Source of the DNA: Kingdonia uniflora
Taxonomy: Eukaryota; Streptophyta; Magnoliopsida; Ranunculales; Circaeasteraceae
Assembly: GCA_014058105.1 (NCBI GenBank)
Contig: JACGCM010000012.1
Location: 620,001-684,000, forward strand
Length of the DNA stretch: 64,000 bases
Direction of reading: 5' to 3'
A model generated the notes under the pieces. That model did no database searches, had not been told where the DNA came from, and worked only from the letters and a program-made list of their open reading frames with translations. This document shows, in pieces, positions 1 through 12,629 of this stretch; positions within the stretch are counted from its first letter, which is position 1, and each line of letters starts with the position of its first letter. A program made the translations under genes and the position numbers.

Positions 1-1208
1 GACATTCTATCACATCATGTCTTGCAAACTTTTCCTCATATAAGTGAGGATATAGTCTTTAATGTTGTTCTGATTAGATAACACCTCCCCATTTTGGTCT
101 TTAATTTCCATAATAGATGACTTGACCCTTTTCGTTTGCGTAGAATGATGAAAAAAAGAAGTGTTTCGATCCCCAGCAAACAACCATTTGATTATCGATC
201 TTTGTCTCCAGTCTTCCTCCTCAATTCTTCCCAGTTCTTTGGATTTGTTTAGCATCTGTAAATTCAGAAGATCATTTGTCTTATCATCTTCTTGCCGAAT
301 TTGCAGCTGAAAAATCTCTTTCTTTAGCTCCTGGTTACGAACAGATTTATCAAGCACATGTATTTTCCAGATTTTAATCGCCATCTTCAATCTCCTGAGT
401 TTTAGCATTATTATGAAAAAGGGGCAGCATACAAAGTCTGATTCCAGCTATTCTCAACCACTTCTCTAAAGCTTAGTTCCTTGCTCCAAGACTGCATATA
501 TCGGAATGGAATGTTACGCGGTTTAGCTATTCCATTACACACCCCAAAAAGAAGAGAATGGTCAGACTTGGTGCGAGGAAACACATTTACCTTCCAATTT
601 TGGAATTTGGCATTCCATCGATCATTGATAAGGCTTCTATCCAGCACACTCAAAATTCTCATTACCCCTTTTTGTCCATTACACCAGGTATACGTAATCC
701 CAGATGTAATACTTTCTGTAAGATAAGCTGCATTTATCACATCTAAAAATTCTGCTACTGCTCGACGACAAGGAGGTTTCCTTCCCTTTTTTTTCGACAT
801 TCTTAGAACTGTATTAAAATCCCCAATACAAAGCCACGGTACTTGATTATTACAGAAAATTTGTAACATCTGGCTCCAAAGTTCTGCTCTGTAAAACCGC
901 AGACAATCTGCATGAACAAATGTGAATAGACACTCCATAAAAACGATAGATATATGTTGATTTGTACTCATAATCACACTCGGATTCTGGAGACCCTCCT
1001 TCCAGAGAATCCAAATATTTCCTTTATTCGCCCCTTCTTCATTGTTGATAATAATGCTATTGTAACCTAAAATGCGAAATCCCTTCACAAAAATTTTTGG
1101 TTCTGCAAACCCAATTATGTTAGGATTCAGCTCCACAATTTTTTTCTTGATGTATATCATTGTATTCTTGTTCCCCAGTCCTCTAGCATTCCAGAAAATA
1201 ACTCTCAT
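1..1208 (-). pseudogene. LINE ORF2: endonuclease domain and start of linker
   Basis: From the ATG at 1208 there is a 265-residue open frame to 411 containing an exonuclease-endonuclease-phosphatase domain. The landmarks are in order: WNARGLGN near the start, the acidic FAEPK segment, GDFN in the middle, LDR, and SDHSLLF near the end. These are the metal-binding and catalytic positions of LINE endonucleases that nick target DNA, and all are present. The frame then shifts at about 410, and the linker to the reverse transcriptase continues at 408-10, including a segment rich in K, R and E and a FFHHSTQTKR motif typical of that linker. The reverse transcriptase is outside the window. Confidence 0.85.
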
Positions 1209-2780
1209 TGTAAACCTGAATTAGCAGCTCGTGTTATCCTCGGTTCCATTGTATAAACTCTCCCCCTTCTAATTATTTGATTTGGTAATAAGTCTTGTTC
1301 TTCTTCTTCCATAATGTCAGCCCAACTCCCCGGATTAAGCAGTTTCCTCACCTCCTCAACTGGATTGTATTGCTCTCCAAAGTTTACTCCTTTACTATGT
1401 TGTGTGACCCCCTTGCTGTTACTGTTATTCAAATTCTCCTGACTTTTGACCTCTTCCATTCCCATATCAATAAGCTTTTCTTGTTCCATACTGTCCCCTT
1501 CACTAAGAGCATGTATTTGTTGGTCGACTCTTTATCTCGAAGTTGTACATTGGTTTTAGATTTTGGTGATTCACTTCTACCTCTTCTTCCTTTGATAGCT
1601 AACCATTCTCCAAATGCCATATCACTTGTACCTTTTCCTGCAGTAGACTCTGTAAAATATGTATGTTTGTTCGGTGGACTAGTACTTTGTACTTTCTTAT
1701 TCTTCTCCGTCTTGCTCGGTACTTTTGTTATAGGCGGATCTTATTTTCCCTTGCTCTTCACAATTCCAGGATTTTTATTGTTCTTTGGCACTTGGTTCTG
1801 CTCGCCTCTGAATACTCTTTGTATCACCTTACACTCCGCAATACAATGCCCAACATTCTTGCAATGATTGCAGAATTTGGGTACCCTATGAAGTATAATC
1901 TCTTGATTTATCATCTTTCCCTCAATGTCGATAAAAACATGATTGGGAATAGGCTGTGACAGATCAATATCAACCAGGACACTAGCATGGTATCCATAAT
2001 CATGATTAAGTGTGGATTGGTCTAGCTGAATTGGTGTACCCAAAGTCTTCCCCAACGATAAAACAATCTTCGGACTCCATAGTTCGCTTGGTAATCCCAG
2101 AAATTTGCACCAAATGAGAGCATTCGTGTTCTTGTGGTTTTCAACCGAGAAAAAAGGACTCCAAGGCATCAATCTCATTGGCATCTTCTCTACTATCCAA
2201 GGTCCATGACTCCGTACGTAAATTTTGTCAATTTCATTATCAAGTTTGATGATGAAGAAGCCTTTCCCTAGAGGATTAGCTTGCATTGACCCGAGATTTT
2301 CCATTTGTTTCTTGCGTATTCCTGAACATTTGTAAATTTCACCTTCTGAAGATCCAACCGGCCTATCAAGCTATAATTGAATTGTGACACCCCAATAGCA
2401 ACCTCTCCTGCAGGAATTGAGACGAACGAAGTATCTCCCCGCTTCCCTACTTCAAGTAATGTCGGAGCTTCATTGGGGATATTCTTACTACCTCTTACTA
2501 GATCAACATATGATTGTGTAGATTTATCTGTGTTCATAACCTTATCAGGGATTTTACCATGGAGAGATGCATTCTCCATAACCTGTTCTTCATGTTGTTG
2601 TTGTGTTATCTGCAACTCAGATGCTGTACCATCCTTCGGCGTTCCCGGTACATCCAATTTCTTCTCTTCTCCCATGAATCTCCATGGGCAGCAAACCTTG
2701 ATCCCTGTCCAACTTCCATCCCTTAAGTTTCTAGCATAATCTGAATTCAGAATTTCCACAAACCCTAAATCAGTTTTCAA
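1205..2780 (-). pseudogene. LINE ORF1 (DUF4283 plus CCHC zinc knuckle), frameshifted
   Basis: The gag-like RNA-binding protein of the LINE is readable in four blocks in shifting frames: 2780-2268, 2304-1741, 1620-1429 and 1489-1205. The second block has the DUF4283 signature (HGPWIVEKMPMRLMPW) and then a zinc knuckle of the form C-X2-C-X4-H-X4-C (CNHCKNVGHCIAEC) near 1850-1890. The third block begins with a GEWL segment, as seen after the knuckle in plant LINEs. At least two frameshifts break it. The last block ends with a TGA that overlaps the ORF2 ATG as ATGA at 1205-1208. The family protein coats LINE RNA; this copy cannot make it. Confidence 0.8.
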
Positions 2781-2830
2781 ACCCTAATTACAAAGAAAAG
2801 ATTTCTTTGTAACCCGGATTGATTGTTGAT

Positions 2831-3330
2831 TACAGAAATCAGATAAGATGATTGACTAAGTTGTAATTGATCGATTTAGAGAGATGAATTTTTTGCTCTG
2901 CATAAACTAGATATAAAGAGATTTCTGCATAAACTGAGATCAAAAGTAAGATAATAAAGCATTGCAAATTGAATACCTACACCATAAATATATCTAACGT
3001 GGTCAGATTTTGTTTCTGGTATGAGATGGCCAAGCCTTAGGCGTCAGCCGCAACAAGAACACAATAATTACACCATACCACAAGAGAACTTCCCCCTTCA
3101 CTTCAAACTTTCTTGTTTACTTTTCTCCCTATAACATTTGGAGGCTCATTAAAATTATAACTGTGAGACCTAGATCTGAAATGCCTCCAGAAGGGTGGCA
3201 TCCTTATCATCCCATTTTAATCCCGAGCGTGATATCTTTACTGATTTAGAGATGGATAGAGGAAATACCCTATAGTGTAATGAATGGAACATTTATATTC
3301 ATAAAATGTGGTTAAGTTTCCAGAAATTAC
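2831..3330. other. Intron or intergenic sequence between LINE and PIMT exon 3
   Basis: No gene, repeat or promoter was recognised in these 500 bases. If the PIMT gene continues to the left, this is the 5' part of its intron 3: the donor GTAATTTC starts at 3330 on the minus strand. One GCCTTAGGCG-type motif near 3035 resembles the inverted-repeat motif seen twice in intron 2. Confidence 0.4.
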
Positions 3331-3495
3331 CACCAACATGTATAGAGAGTGCATCTTCTTCAAGCAATGACGCAGCTGCACTTTTTTGGATATTCTTAAT
3401 GGAAGTATCGGCTAGTTCAGGAATGTGCTCTACACCAACTGCACGACCATGTGATCCAACCATCAAAGCAAAGCATGCTGTCAAATACCCCGTTC
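3331..3495 (-). CDS. PIMT exon 3 (SAM-binding core)
   Basis: This 165-base exon encodes the segment beginning TGYLTACFALMVG and running through GVEHIPEL to IHVG. That is the S-adenosylmethionine-binding region of protein-L-isoaspartate O-methyltransferase. It is preceded by a CTGTAG acceptor (3500-3496) and followed by a G/GTAATT donor (3331/3330). Joining it to exon 2 restores the methyltransferase motif I, DVGSGTGY, across the junction in the correct phase. The exon ends in phase 1, matching the acceptor of exon 4 as seen in the pseudogene copy at 43248. No stop or frameshift is present. Exon 4 (catalytic C-terminal part) would lie beyond the left edge. Confidence 0.92.
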
Positions 3496-6400
3496 CTACA
3501 GAAGGGAAATTACAGATTGAATTTAACAAAAGTTAACAATGAAACTCACTTAACAATAAAATGTAATTTCAAATCGTGAGATTGTGTAATGATGAATCTA
3601 CAGAGTACCAAAAGTTAAAATGATCTAATCATTGCATGATCACATAAACGAACATGGTCAATTTTGTAGATGCATAATACCTCCTTAAAATAAGTAATAA
3701 CCCTTTAAGTGGGAAAGAGAATTCTAGCTTTTATATAAGTGTATATAACCATTATGCGAGCCACTGCGACATTTGAAACTGAAATGACAATAACGGAAAA
3801 ATCATTTCACATGTTCCGAAAATTTATGAGGTCCTAGAGCATAATCGCCAATGGCACTGTTTCATGGTTGTGAAAAGCTAACGTTCTTTCTAAATTTTCA
3901 GCATTTTACTCTTAGTGGTGCTCTCTTCCAACTTACATAACACTACAGGGGTAAGACAGGAAAAATGGCTAGAAAACTCTATTTCCGGTTTTTTTCCCTT
4001 CTTCTATCTGCCTCGCTTTTAGTTTTTCTCCCACCAAGAGCAGTGATCTGGAAATCAAAATTTATAGCATTCTTGTAATACTCTCAAGCTGAATTGGGTA
4101 TTAGAGATTCTCTAGATATTTTCAGATATGCGGTACGTCGAGGATCATTAGACCTAATATTTGCTTTTTAAGGTTTGTATATAGTTGATCGGCTTCAAAA
4201 ATTGTCCCCTACCACATAGGTAAAGATTTCGCACGAGAGCTCCTTCTCCGGCCATCGTCAGAGGCCAAACAAATTCAAGAAGATCAGTGAAAGTAGGATC
4301 GCTTACTCTGAATCAAGACATACCAAAATTGCTGGGAACTAACAATGAAGCAAAGAGAGTAGTTCAGCACAGTCGGAGGAATAATAAGTGTGCGACCTAT
4401 AGTTGAGGAGCTTGCCCTAAACCAAGCTATTATAAAGCAACAGGTAGATTCTTTCTCTGAAACAAAAACATGAAAGCACAAGCAGAAAAATGGACTGCTC
4501 TAGGCCTTAGCAGATGAAAAGAGTACTATTAAGGCATTGCTTTCTGAATATTAATGTCCAATCAGTACAAAGGCGAATGGACCACTGCGACTACCACAGG
4601 GAGCAATTAAAGTGCTGCAGAGATAACCAAAGCAGAGCAGTGGGGAGGTGTTAATGTGCTTGGTTAAGGAGATACAGGAACTCGGCGACTCAGGAGAATA
4701 TAAGTGAGAACAAGGGGTTATAGAAGAGGAAACCCAATTCAATCAGGAATTAATCCCAACAGTTCAACTGCAGTACAGTCGCGCATTGATGAAATGCGCG
4801 ACAAAGAAGATGAATCCATGTGTTGGTAAATTTGTGCCCTATCCTAGAAGAGCAAGGTCTAGGAAGCAACATCAAGCGTCACTACTAAGTACCCCAGGCT
4901 CTAAGGATAATAGCACACAATGGAGAGAAGCAAATAACACCTCCGGCAAACTGTTGGACATAAAGCCTTAAAGAAAAAGATATGTCAGGGAGTAGACTTA
5001 TGTTGAGACAACAATATGAAGATGGTTGAAACTCGGAACACAGAACACATGCAAAAAGTACAAGTTTAAACTCTAAGAATGTCGAAGTAGGCCATTGTAG
5101 TTGCAGCACTAACCAATTCAACTAGGCCTCCTTGATTACTGCTCCATCGAAGCACAGGGGGCATAACAATCTAGTCTACACTCCACCAAAAATAATGAAT
5201 GGGAGGAAGAGAATGAACCACTACTATTTGGGCACTTCAATCGCAGGATCCTAACCTGTCCTTATGTTAGGCGATGAGAGCTAAGAGGCGGCCTTGAGAT
5301 GTCAGTACATGATACGTGGGAGCAATTACTATTTCTTCAAAAAAAATAAAAAATAAAAATTAAGAGAAAGGAGAGGAGCTCTTAAGCTTAGCAACCAACA
5401 TATAAAAAGTGGAATGTCTATAATAAGCCAGTGGAGGCCGTTACTGTGCATGAGCCAGCTTGAGTCGCTAGGATTCTACTTAAGTTCCACCATTTGTCCA
5501 ATCAATGTTGGAGTAAAAATAAAATTGGATTAGCGTCTAGTTTGGAGGGGAAACCTATGTATTCGACAAAGCTAGCTACAGAAAATAAGAAATGATCTGT
5601 TGTGAGAGGTTACATTGAGGTTCTGGCTAAATATGAAGTACCAAATAAGTGTCTATTAACTTTGATGATAGGTATACCATAGTCAATGATGATTGAATAT
5701 AATTATTATTTTTGGAAGATTGATCTCCCAATGCATTCATAGATATCCATGCTCATTCAAGGAATAGTAGTTTGAAAATTTAAAAGGGAATCCAAAGAAC
5801 GGGTACTTCAAGTTCAGGAGACAACCTAATAATGTTCACCCACGAAGACAAGAGGATGGCCAAAAAACTCATATAGCCATTATGAATGCTTGAATCAAAT
5901 TCGTGGCTGCATGTTTCTGTTTCTAAGCGTCAGAGATCTAAGCCACACGATCACCGCGAGATGATCTCCATTCAAAAACCTCTTACGATTGCTCCAGAGA
6001 TCTTGCAAATGTTACCTAAATTTGACCCTCTTTTCTCCATTACTCTATCAACTGTGTTTGAAGGGATCAATATCTCAAGAGCTGCAGGTGCCTGTGATCC
6101 TGAATACTGTCTCGGCAAATATGATGAAATAAATCTGTAGCTATTATCTACCACCGGAAATGACCCCTATCCATAGTGGCTGCTAGAGTAATGCACCGAA
6201 ATCACTATCACCCAGTTCATATATTTTCATCATAATCTAAAGGAGCAATAGCGGGAAGATTGGGCAAGACTAGATGCACTGAAAGACCAACACCACCTGA
6301 GTACATAGAGTCAGCAGGAGGGTTGCGACCACCATCTCTATCTCTCAGAGCATCGTCACGAAGCCTCAAACAATCTGAACAAGTGCATCTCTTACATTAC

Positions 6401-7984
6401 CACCAACCTCTCTAACTACCTCAACAAGCTCATCGCTACCTTTAGCACACTTAAAAGCTTCTCACCTTTAGAGATGTGAACATCACATTGTTATTTTCCT
6501 TATTTCATTTACAATAGCAGCAGCCTAATAGATCTGGGCACAACGGCTTAGGAGATGGCACACTATTGTCCCTTTTTGAGTAGCCTAACCGCGGATGTGC
6601 TGCCACTTGCTTACGTTCTAGCTTTACTGTATCCTACTTGATTTTGAAAGCGCTGTTATGCATGAACAAACGGCCTGCAATCCATAGGCCGGTCGCGAAG
6701 GTTTTGTCGCAGATTTTCAACAATAAGCGCTAGCAGAGGGGTCCTTAAACACTTAAAGCACGATAACTCGAAGCAATGAATCTCCAGATTTTTTAATAAA
6801 ATGGATCAAACAGTATCTGACTACATCTCATTACTCACTATTGTGAATGAAGCACCTGAAGAATTCTTTGCTGGACAGAGGGGTAGGAGGGGTAGAAGGC
6901 AAAAGAATCGAAAGTCCTCTTACCAATTTTTTTCTAACAATCAAGATGCTAGGACTGCTTCCTCAAAGAAATTCGATGAGGTATCTCCGAAATTTCACAA
7001 CTGATGCACCCAATCTATGCTTACTTACCTATCTTTCTTTTGCAGATCATCTCTTAGTTTTTATGCAGAGAGATGTTGGCTCTGCAAGGGCTGTTGGATC
7101 ATCTCTAATACAGCATGAATTGAGCCTCACCTGGCTCAAAACACATAGCTGAAAAGAATGAAAAAAAATCCTCCCGACAGAGTATGAAATTGCAAAAACA
7201 CAAAAATAAAAAATGAATTAGTGACAAGCAACGCATTAGAGAATGAAGGATGTGTCACCAATTAAAACAAGTACTTCATACGTAGATGCAACAGTGAACA
7301 ACTTCGATAACATTCTTGGAGCAGAAAGAGGGAGATTGATGCGGATTTAATAAATTGATGTAGATCTAATATAGTCCCAAGACTCTAAGCACAGAATCTG
7401 AGGGTAGGACCACAACTCTGTTATCAAAACGGTTTACGATAAAAAAATTAGGGAATAGTTTCACGCAGCAGTTAATGGATTTAGCTCGCAATTCATTAAA
7501 ACCAAGTGGGAGATGAGATGAAGAACAATTATTCTCCCTGATAAATTTTGCAGGAAAAACGAGATCAAGATGCATATGCCTATAAATGCATCTGCACCTT
7601 TTCATATTCCTCTGATCAATCCTATTTCTTATGATGATTATAGTATATAGACCTATTGCACAATGTAACATGGTACATCAAACAATTTCCAAAATAATAA
7701 CCAACAGGCTGAAAAGTGTTATCTCACCATTGTTTAATCCAGCTCAAGCAGCTTCCACAAAAAGGAGACAAATCTAAGAAAATTTGCTCGTTGCAATGAA
7801 CTTATGATGAACAATCACAAGGAGACTCCGGATTACAATGCACAATTAAGATAGACTTAAGGGTTTTCTTTTTCAAGAAAAGTAAGATACTCACTTCTAA
7901 ACTTGGTGAAATTCTTTGAGCATGAGCTATTCTTTATGCATTAAGCGGTAGTCCATTCAAGTAAATTATTGTTGTCTAACAAAG

Positions 7985-8050
7985 AAATGCGCCTAAGATT
8001 TAGACACACAGGCTTATTTTTTGTGTCACAAGTCCAAGTCTTAGGCGTGT
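7985..8050. repeat. Short inverted-repeat unit, copy 1
   Basis: A unit of about 65 bases opens with GCGCCTAAGATTT and closes with CCAAGTCTTAGGCG, so its ends can pair. A diverged second copy lies at 10869-10936. It resembles a small foldback element or the end of a larger one; no family is recognised. Confidence 0.45.
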
Positions 8051-8819
8051 TTTGTAATTAGGTTTTCAAAAAATGTTCTTAGCAAGGCCGAATTTTAGGT
8101 GCCCAAGTAATTAAGAACCTAAGTTTTATGATCTCCCGAGATGCTGGATGAGAAGGGTACGTAAAGAGCCCAAGGAATGTGTTTAAGCACTGCTAAAACA
8201 TCTATGGATACTACATAAGCGCTTCAGGATTGCCTCAACAACTTTTCTAGTTAAAAATTGTATGGAAAGAGCCCTAGAAATTAACTAACAAAAATCAAAA
8301 TTGTATTTCTCTGCAGTTCATGGTACTACAACCAACAGTCTTTGTACTATTATGAGTATGGATACATGTAATACGCTTTTCCAATATTTGGGGGACCTCA
8401 AAACTGACCTTAAGCCAAAAATTGCCAAGGCCTTACAGTATCTATGGACGTTTTGTGGCGGACGTAATTCTTGAAAATTTGTGAACTCATGAAGCTATTT
8501 ATGTCGATGTCTTGTCATGGCAGCGTGACTATGAATGTTTACATTGTTATATAGGCTTTAGCTTAAAAATGGTGAAGAAAAACCATAATAGATGGTGGAT
8601 GAAATCGGTAAGAAGGTCAAGATAGAGTTGAAAGGCAAAAAAATACTCATGTCCAAACCCAACATGTAAACCGCAACTATCGTAACTAGCTAAATCCTTC
8701 ACTTAGTGACTTTTTCGCCATAAGTTCGAAGTGGCAATTCTTTAGTTTTGAGTTCAAAAAGAATCATTCCCTAACAAGGCACCAATTTCATTAGGCTTGA
8801 AAAATTGGCCGATTACACG

Positions 8820-9372
8820 CTAAATTGGAGGGATAACTTACATAGGGTGCGGGTAGATACGGGGTATGGGTACATTACTGACTGGGCATCTATGAGGCGA
8901 GAACTGGTGCATGGGTTTAATCCGATTTCTTATGAAGATGATAGGTTTACGGAACTCTAGGGTTTAAGACAGAAGCTGAAGACGGTAGATGAATATACCA
9001 ATGAATTTTACCTTCCCACCTCCAAGGTCGCTACATTTGAGACAGAGGCACAGAAAGTTAGCTGCTTCAAAACCGGTCTAACTAAAAAGATTCAAGATGA
9101 GTTGACTATGGTAAACGTATATTCCATTACCGAGGCGATTGAGATGGCCAAGCGCGTAGATAGCAAGTTCAAAATGCAATTCCTATTACGATTTCGCTTC
9201 CAGCGAATACTAAGCCTACTCCGACAATAGGGACACGTCATATGGGGAAAGATGGGTCACATGCATCGTGATTGTCCAAATGCCATGAAACATGTGCCAT
9301 TGATTACGAAGAGACTGAGGGACCATGTTGCAGAGGCAGTTCAAGAGATGTGGAATACCGAGGTGTTATAGG
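8820..9372 (+). pseudogene. Gypsy gag fragment with zinc-knuckle remnant
   Basis: Translation shows a retrotransposon gag domain: a DWASMRRELVHGFNP block, then LRQKLKTVDEYTNEFY, then FKTGLTKKIQDEL and EAIEMAKRVDSKF. A decayed zinc knuckle follows (GKMGHMHRDCPNAM near 9250-9285). The frame contains a stop after TEL and shifts later. This is capsid and nucleocapsid of a chromovirus-like gypsy element, unlike the gag of elements A to C. No protease or polymerase follows; the gag runs almost directly into a polypurine tract and LTR. Confidence 0.75.
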
Positions 9373-9442
9373 TTGAGTACGCTGGGCAGATGGAAGGCTA
9401 TCCCTCTCTCTGAATTCGTGGTCGAATTTCTCTGAGGGGAGT

Positions 9443-9719
9443 TGATGGGTTGCGGTTCGCCACGACACCCACGTAGTCTCTATTTTAGTTATTTTTAGTT
9501 GTTTTATTTATTAGAGGAATATATGTTGATGCTTACTTCGTAGGAGAGAATAAATGATACTCTTCCTATAAAGAAGAGTTATGGAGAGTAGGGTTAGTTA
9601 GTTCTTGGTGAACATTGAGAGAGCTTATGAGATTAGTAGGGGTTTTGTAGAGAGATTAATAAAGCGATTTTAATTTATTTTCTTTTCGATTATTGCTTTC
9701 GCGCTATTGATTTACATCA
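9443..9719 (+). repeat. LTR (3' LTR) following the gag fragment
   Basis: About 277 bases begin TGATGGGTTGCGG and end TTTACATCA. They are preceded by a purine-rich tract CTGAGGGGAG at 9432-9441. Inside are a TATA-like CCTATAAAGAAG near 9564 and an AATAAA-like TTAATAAAGCG near 9657. This fits a short LTR with promoter and polyadenylation signal. No partner 5' LTR was found upstream, so the element is 5'-truncated. Confidence 0.65.
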
Positions 9720-10868
9720 GTAATGACGCACTCGTCCCTGTGATCCTTGATATCATCAACCTAATTAACAGCACCATTTTCCTCCCCTTGCCAATAACAC
9801 GCCGGATATTGTCAGAGGGTCACATCATTCTTAATATTAATTCCTCAGATGGAGCACCATAACTGGAAACTATGGGAAGACTAGATCAATGCACGGGTCA
9901 TCAGTCATCTACTCTCTTTATACATGTACAGCTGGAACTCAGGTACATGTGCTGTAGAATCTATGACAGGACGAGAGGAGAAACACCAGAATTTTCTCCC
10001 CTAAAAGCCACTGGCTGGATAACTAGGTACATCAGATGGAATAATGATAATTGGGGGAGACTCCGCTGCGCTAGAGTCAAGAGAAATAACTTCTTACGGA
10101 AAGAACTTTTACATGATTGCAGACACGTCATATAAAGCTTTTTTTATAGCTTCCCCATCACCGGTTATCAAGACGAAGTTGTCGAAGCCCATTGCAAATG
10201 AGCAGGATCACAAATATCTTTGGCCGAGACTTTGATGCTTGTCCAAGTCCTAGTTCAAAATTTATTTATGGTAGCCCCAGACTTCCAATGAGATTACCCG
10301 CTTGACTAATAGGGACAAGGATGTGAGCCTTTTTTTTCTTCTTTCCATTACCTTTCGGAGTCGTCGCTATTAACAACAGCCCATTCATGAACTATAGCTT
10401 CATGCAGTACATCTTGAGCTGGGCAAAGAAGCTCCAAATCGTCATCGTCGCAATTACCGTCATCGTACACATTTTTCTTCTCCTTTACGTAGCAATATAT
10501 CATTATAAACTTATAATCCTCTCTTTTTGCACACGGAATCAAAGACTTTGTTTCTCACTTGAATTTCTAGTCATATTGAATTTATAACTTTCCGACTCTT
10601 ACCAATCGATAAAAATCAACTCGTCATCCCAAATTATTTTTGCAGTCTTTTGCCTGACAACTCTTCTGATGCTTTTCATCGTCCACGTGATCCTTCTGGT
10701 GCCGCAACCTTATTTCATTCCCCGTATCGATTACCGACTGATTCAAAGAAACCTCTATGAAAACAATATGCAATTGGCGAATCACAGTGCCAAATTATTA
10801 GGTACCAAACAACTGTGACAAAAAGATTCAAGGGCCCTTTGAACAACTGAGTATGGGTATAACTAAAA

Positions 10869-10936
10869 GAGGTGTGCCTAAGACTTCGGTACATAGGCTT
10901 ACTTTCTGCTTCACGGGCCCAAGTCTTAGGTGCGGT
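10869..10936. repeat. Short inverted-repeat unit, copy 2
   Basis: It begins GTGTGCCTAAGACTTCGG and closes CCCAAGTCTTAGGTGCGG. The two arms are inverted relative to each other, with an AGGCTTA core as in copy 1 at 7985-8050. The two copies are clearly related but not identical. Both lie in PIMT intron 2. Confidence 0.45.
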
Positions 10937-12629
10937 TTGTTTTTTTAGACTTGGGCAAACACATCACGCCGGCTTGTTTTGCATCTGTTTATAATGCTAT
11001 ACGATTTTGCATTTTACAATTAGATAAGTGTAGAATGTAACTTTATTTGGCGAAAAACCATGAATTTTATAGTATAAGATTAGTTTCTAGTATATAATCA
11101 AGCTTAAGATGTATTGAGGGGAGCATTCCCCTCAAAGAAAACACATTATGTCTTTCTTCCAAATTTTGCTTTGCCGTCATCATCATTGTTTCTACTGATG
11201 GAGGGTGAGTTAAGGTAGTCGTTTTAGCAACACAAGTTTCAAATGTTAAGTAGCATACTTTTTTGTCTTTGTTCATCAACTATTGAAGGATTAGTTTACA
11301 AGTCTCTTTGCAGTAACATGTAAATGACAATTCAACCATCCTCTACTTGATCGACTAAATGTAAGGCAATACAGGCAATTAATAAAATAAAGAATGGACG
11401 ATGATCCAACATATATTGTTGTTTACATGTTACTAAAGATACAATTTTAAATGAATATTTTAATAATTGATAGACCAAAAAATACTAAACATTTGGCATG
11501 TTAAACGAATGTTGTCAAAGTCACTGCCTTCAAGTTCCCTCCATCAACCAGAATTGGTCACACTCCCAAGTAATGATGAGAAGCAAAATAAGAAAAATAA
11601 AGAAAGTTTCTTTAGAGATAACGAGTTTTCTAAATATATCTTTAGCTCTAATCCTATTCTATCCTCCGAAAAGCCGATAATACATTAAATTAGTAGTCTT
11701 TCTTCATAATACACTTAAAGTCTGCACTTATGTCAGTGTAAAATGCATAGCTATCTAATACTATAATCAAACTCAAAACGGGTCAGCGTGGCATATGCTT
11801 GTTAGTTTGTGTGAATTTCAAAAATAACCAATACCCATCTTTGACTCCAACCCACTACACTCCATATTATCGCATTTCCTCACATCCCCTCTTCCTCTCA
11901 CCTACCCCGTTTTTTATTTTTATTTTTCCGAATACATTGTTGTAATCAAATCTTTTCTTTCAAGAGCCAACATATATGCATATTATAAGGTTTTTAGCTT
12001 AAAAACAAGTGGTTTTTTTATAGGTCCAATAACTTTTACCAACCTATATGGTCTATGTAACTATGCTAAATCTTTCGTGTTTCACAATATAAACTTATCT
12101 AAAATAATAGGATAACCTCAAACCAAATGACTTTGCCTTAAGTAAATGAGATTATGTTGCAAACTTAAACAAAAATAATAATCACCTCAAACCAAAATCA
12201 AAAATTGATCTGGACAAAAATTTTAGTACCGTAAGATAGTTTGAACAATATATTGTGTTTGGCAGCACGAGTGTTATGCTCCTTTCAACTCTATTATTGG
12301 TTTTTCTTTCACCGTTTTCAGTTAAAGCCCCAAATTTACCAAAACCAAAAGATCGAAATCATTCCTAAAATCCACAAGAATTACATCCACCAAAAACTCA
12401 TCACCGTTCTTCAGAATTCATAACAACTTCCAACTCCAACATTCTTAAGTCTACCTATCCCCAAAAAAGTAACCCATAAGATTACCCACAACCAGTCATC
12501 AATAATAAACCAAAACAAATCCAACACACGAATTTACGGTTTTTTTCCAAACTAGATATCAGTTATATCGTTAAGCAAAACACGCCCTCAAACAATAAAG
12601 TAGAAAATGATAACGGGATTGAGTAAAAC

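Larger units (their letters stand above)
1..2830 (-). mobile_element. L1-type LINE, 5' part, cut by window start
   Basis: A non-LTR retrotransposon lies on the minus strand. In transcription order it shows an ORF1 with a DUF4283-like region and a CCHC zinc knuckle, then an ORF2 starting with an apurinic-type endonuclease. The reverse transcriptase must lie left of position 1. The 5' end is not sharply defined: coding similarity stops at 2780, with plain AT-rich sequence beyond. The element points the same way as the PIMT gene and sits to the left of its exon 3, so it probably occupies the next PIMT intron (inference). ORF1 and the ORF2 linker carry frameshifts, so this copy is dead. Confidence 0.85.
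3496..12629 (-). other. PIMT intron 2, 9.1 kb, transposon-laden
   Basis: The intron runs from a GTTTTA donor at 12629 to a CTGTAG acceptor at 3496 and cuts the SAM-binding motif I. Its length comes at least partly from inserted DNA: a gypsy gag fragment with an LTR (8820-9719) and a pair of short inverted-repeat units near 8015 and 10900. Long parts (3500-6780, 7160-7970, 9740-10860, 10940-12540) contain only broken short frames. Scraps near 4260-4970 and 6800-7000 read like decayed coding DNA rich in K, R and Q, but I cannot name a family. Confidence 0.8.

Noticed and set aside
10387..10587. Small hydrophobic frame as a membrane protein gene
   Set aside because: It lies in a large intron, has no supporting context, and AT-rich sequence gives such frames by chance.
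12571..12629. Continuation of PIMT exon 2 frame past the donor
   Set aside because: The tail is unlike any PIMT, while splicing to 3495 restores motif I in phase.
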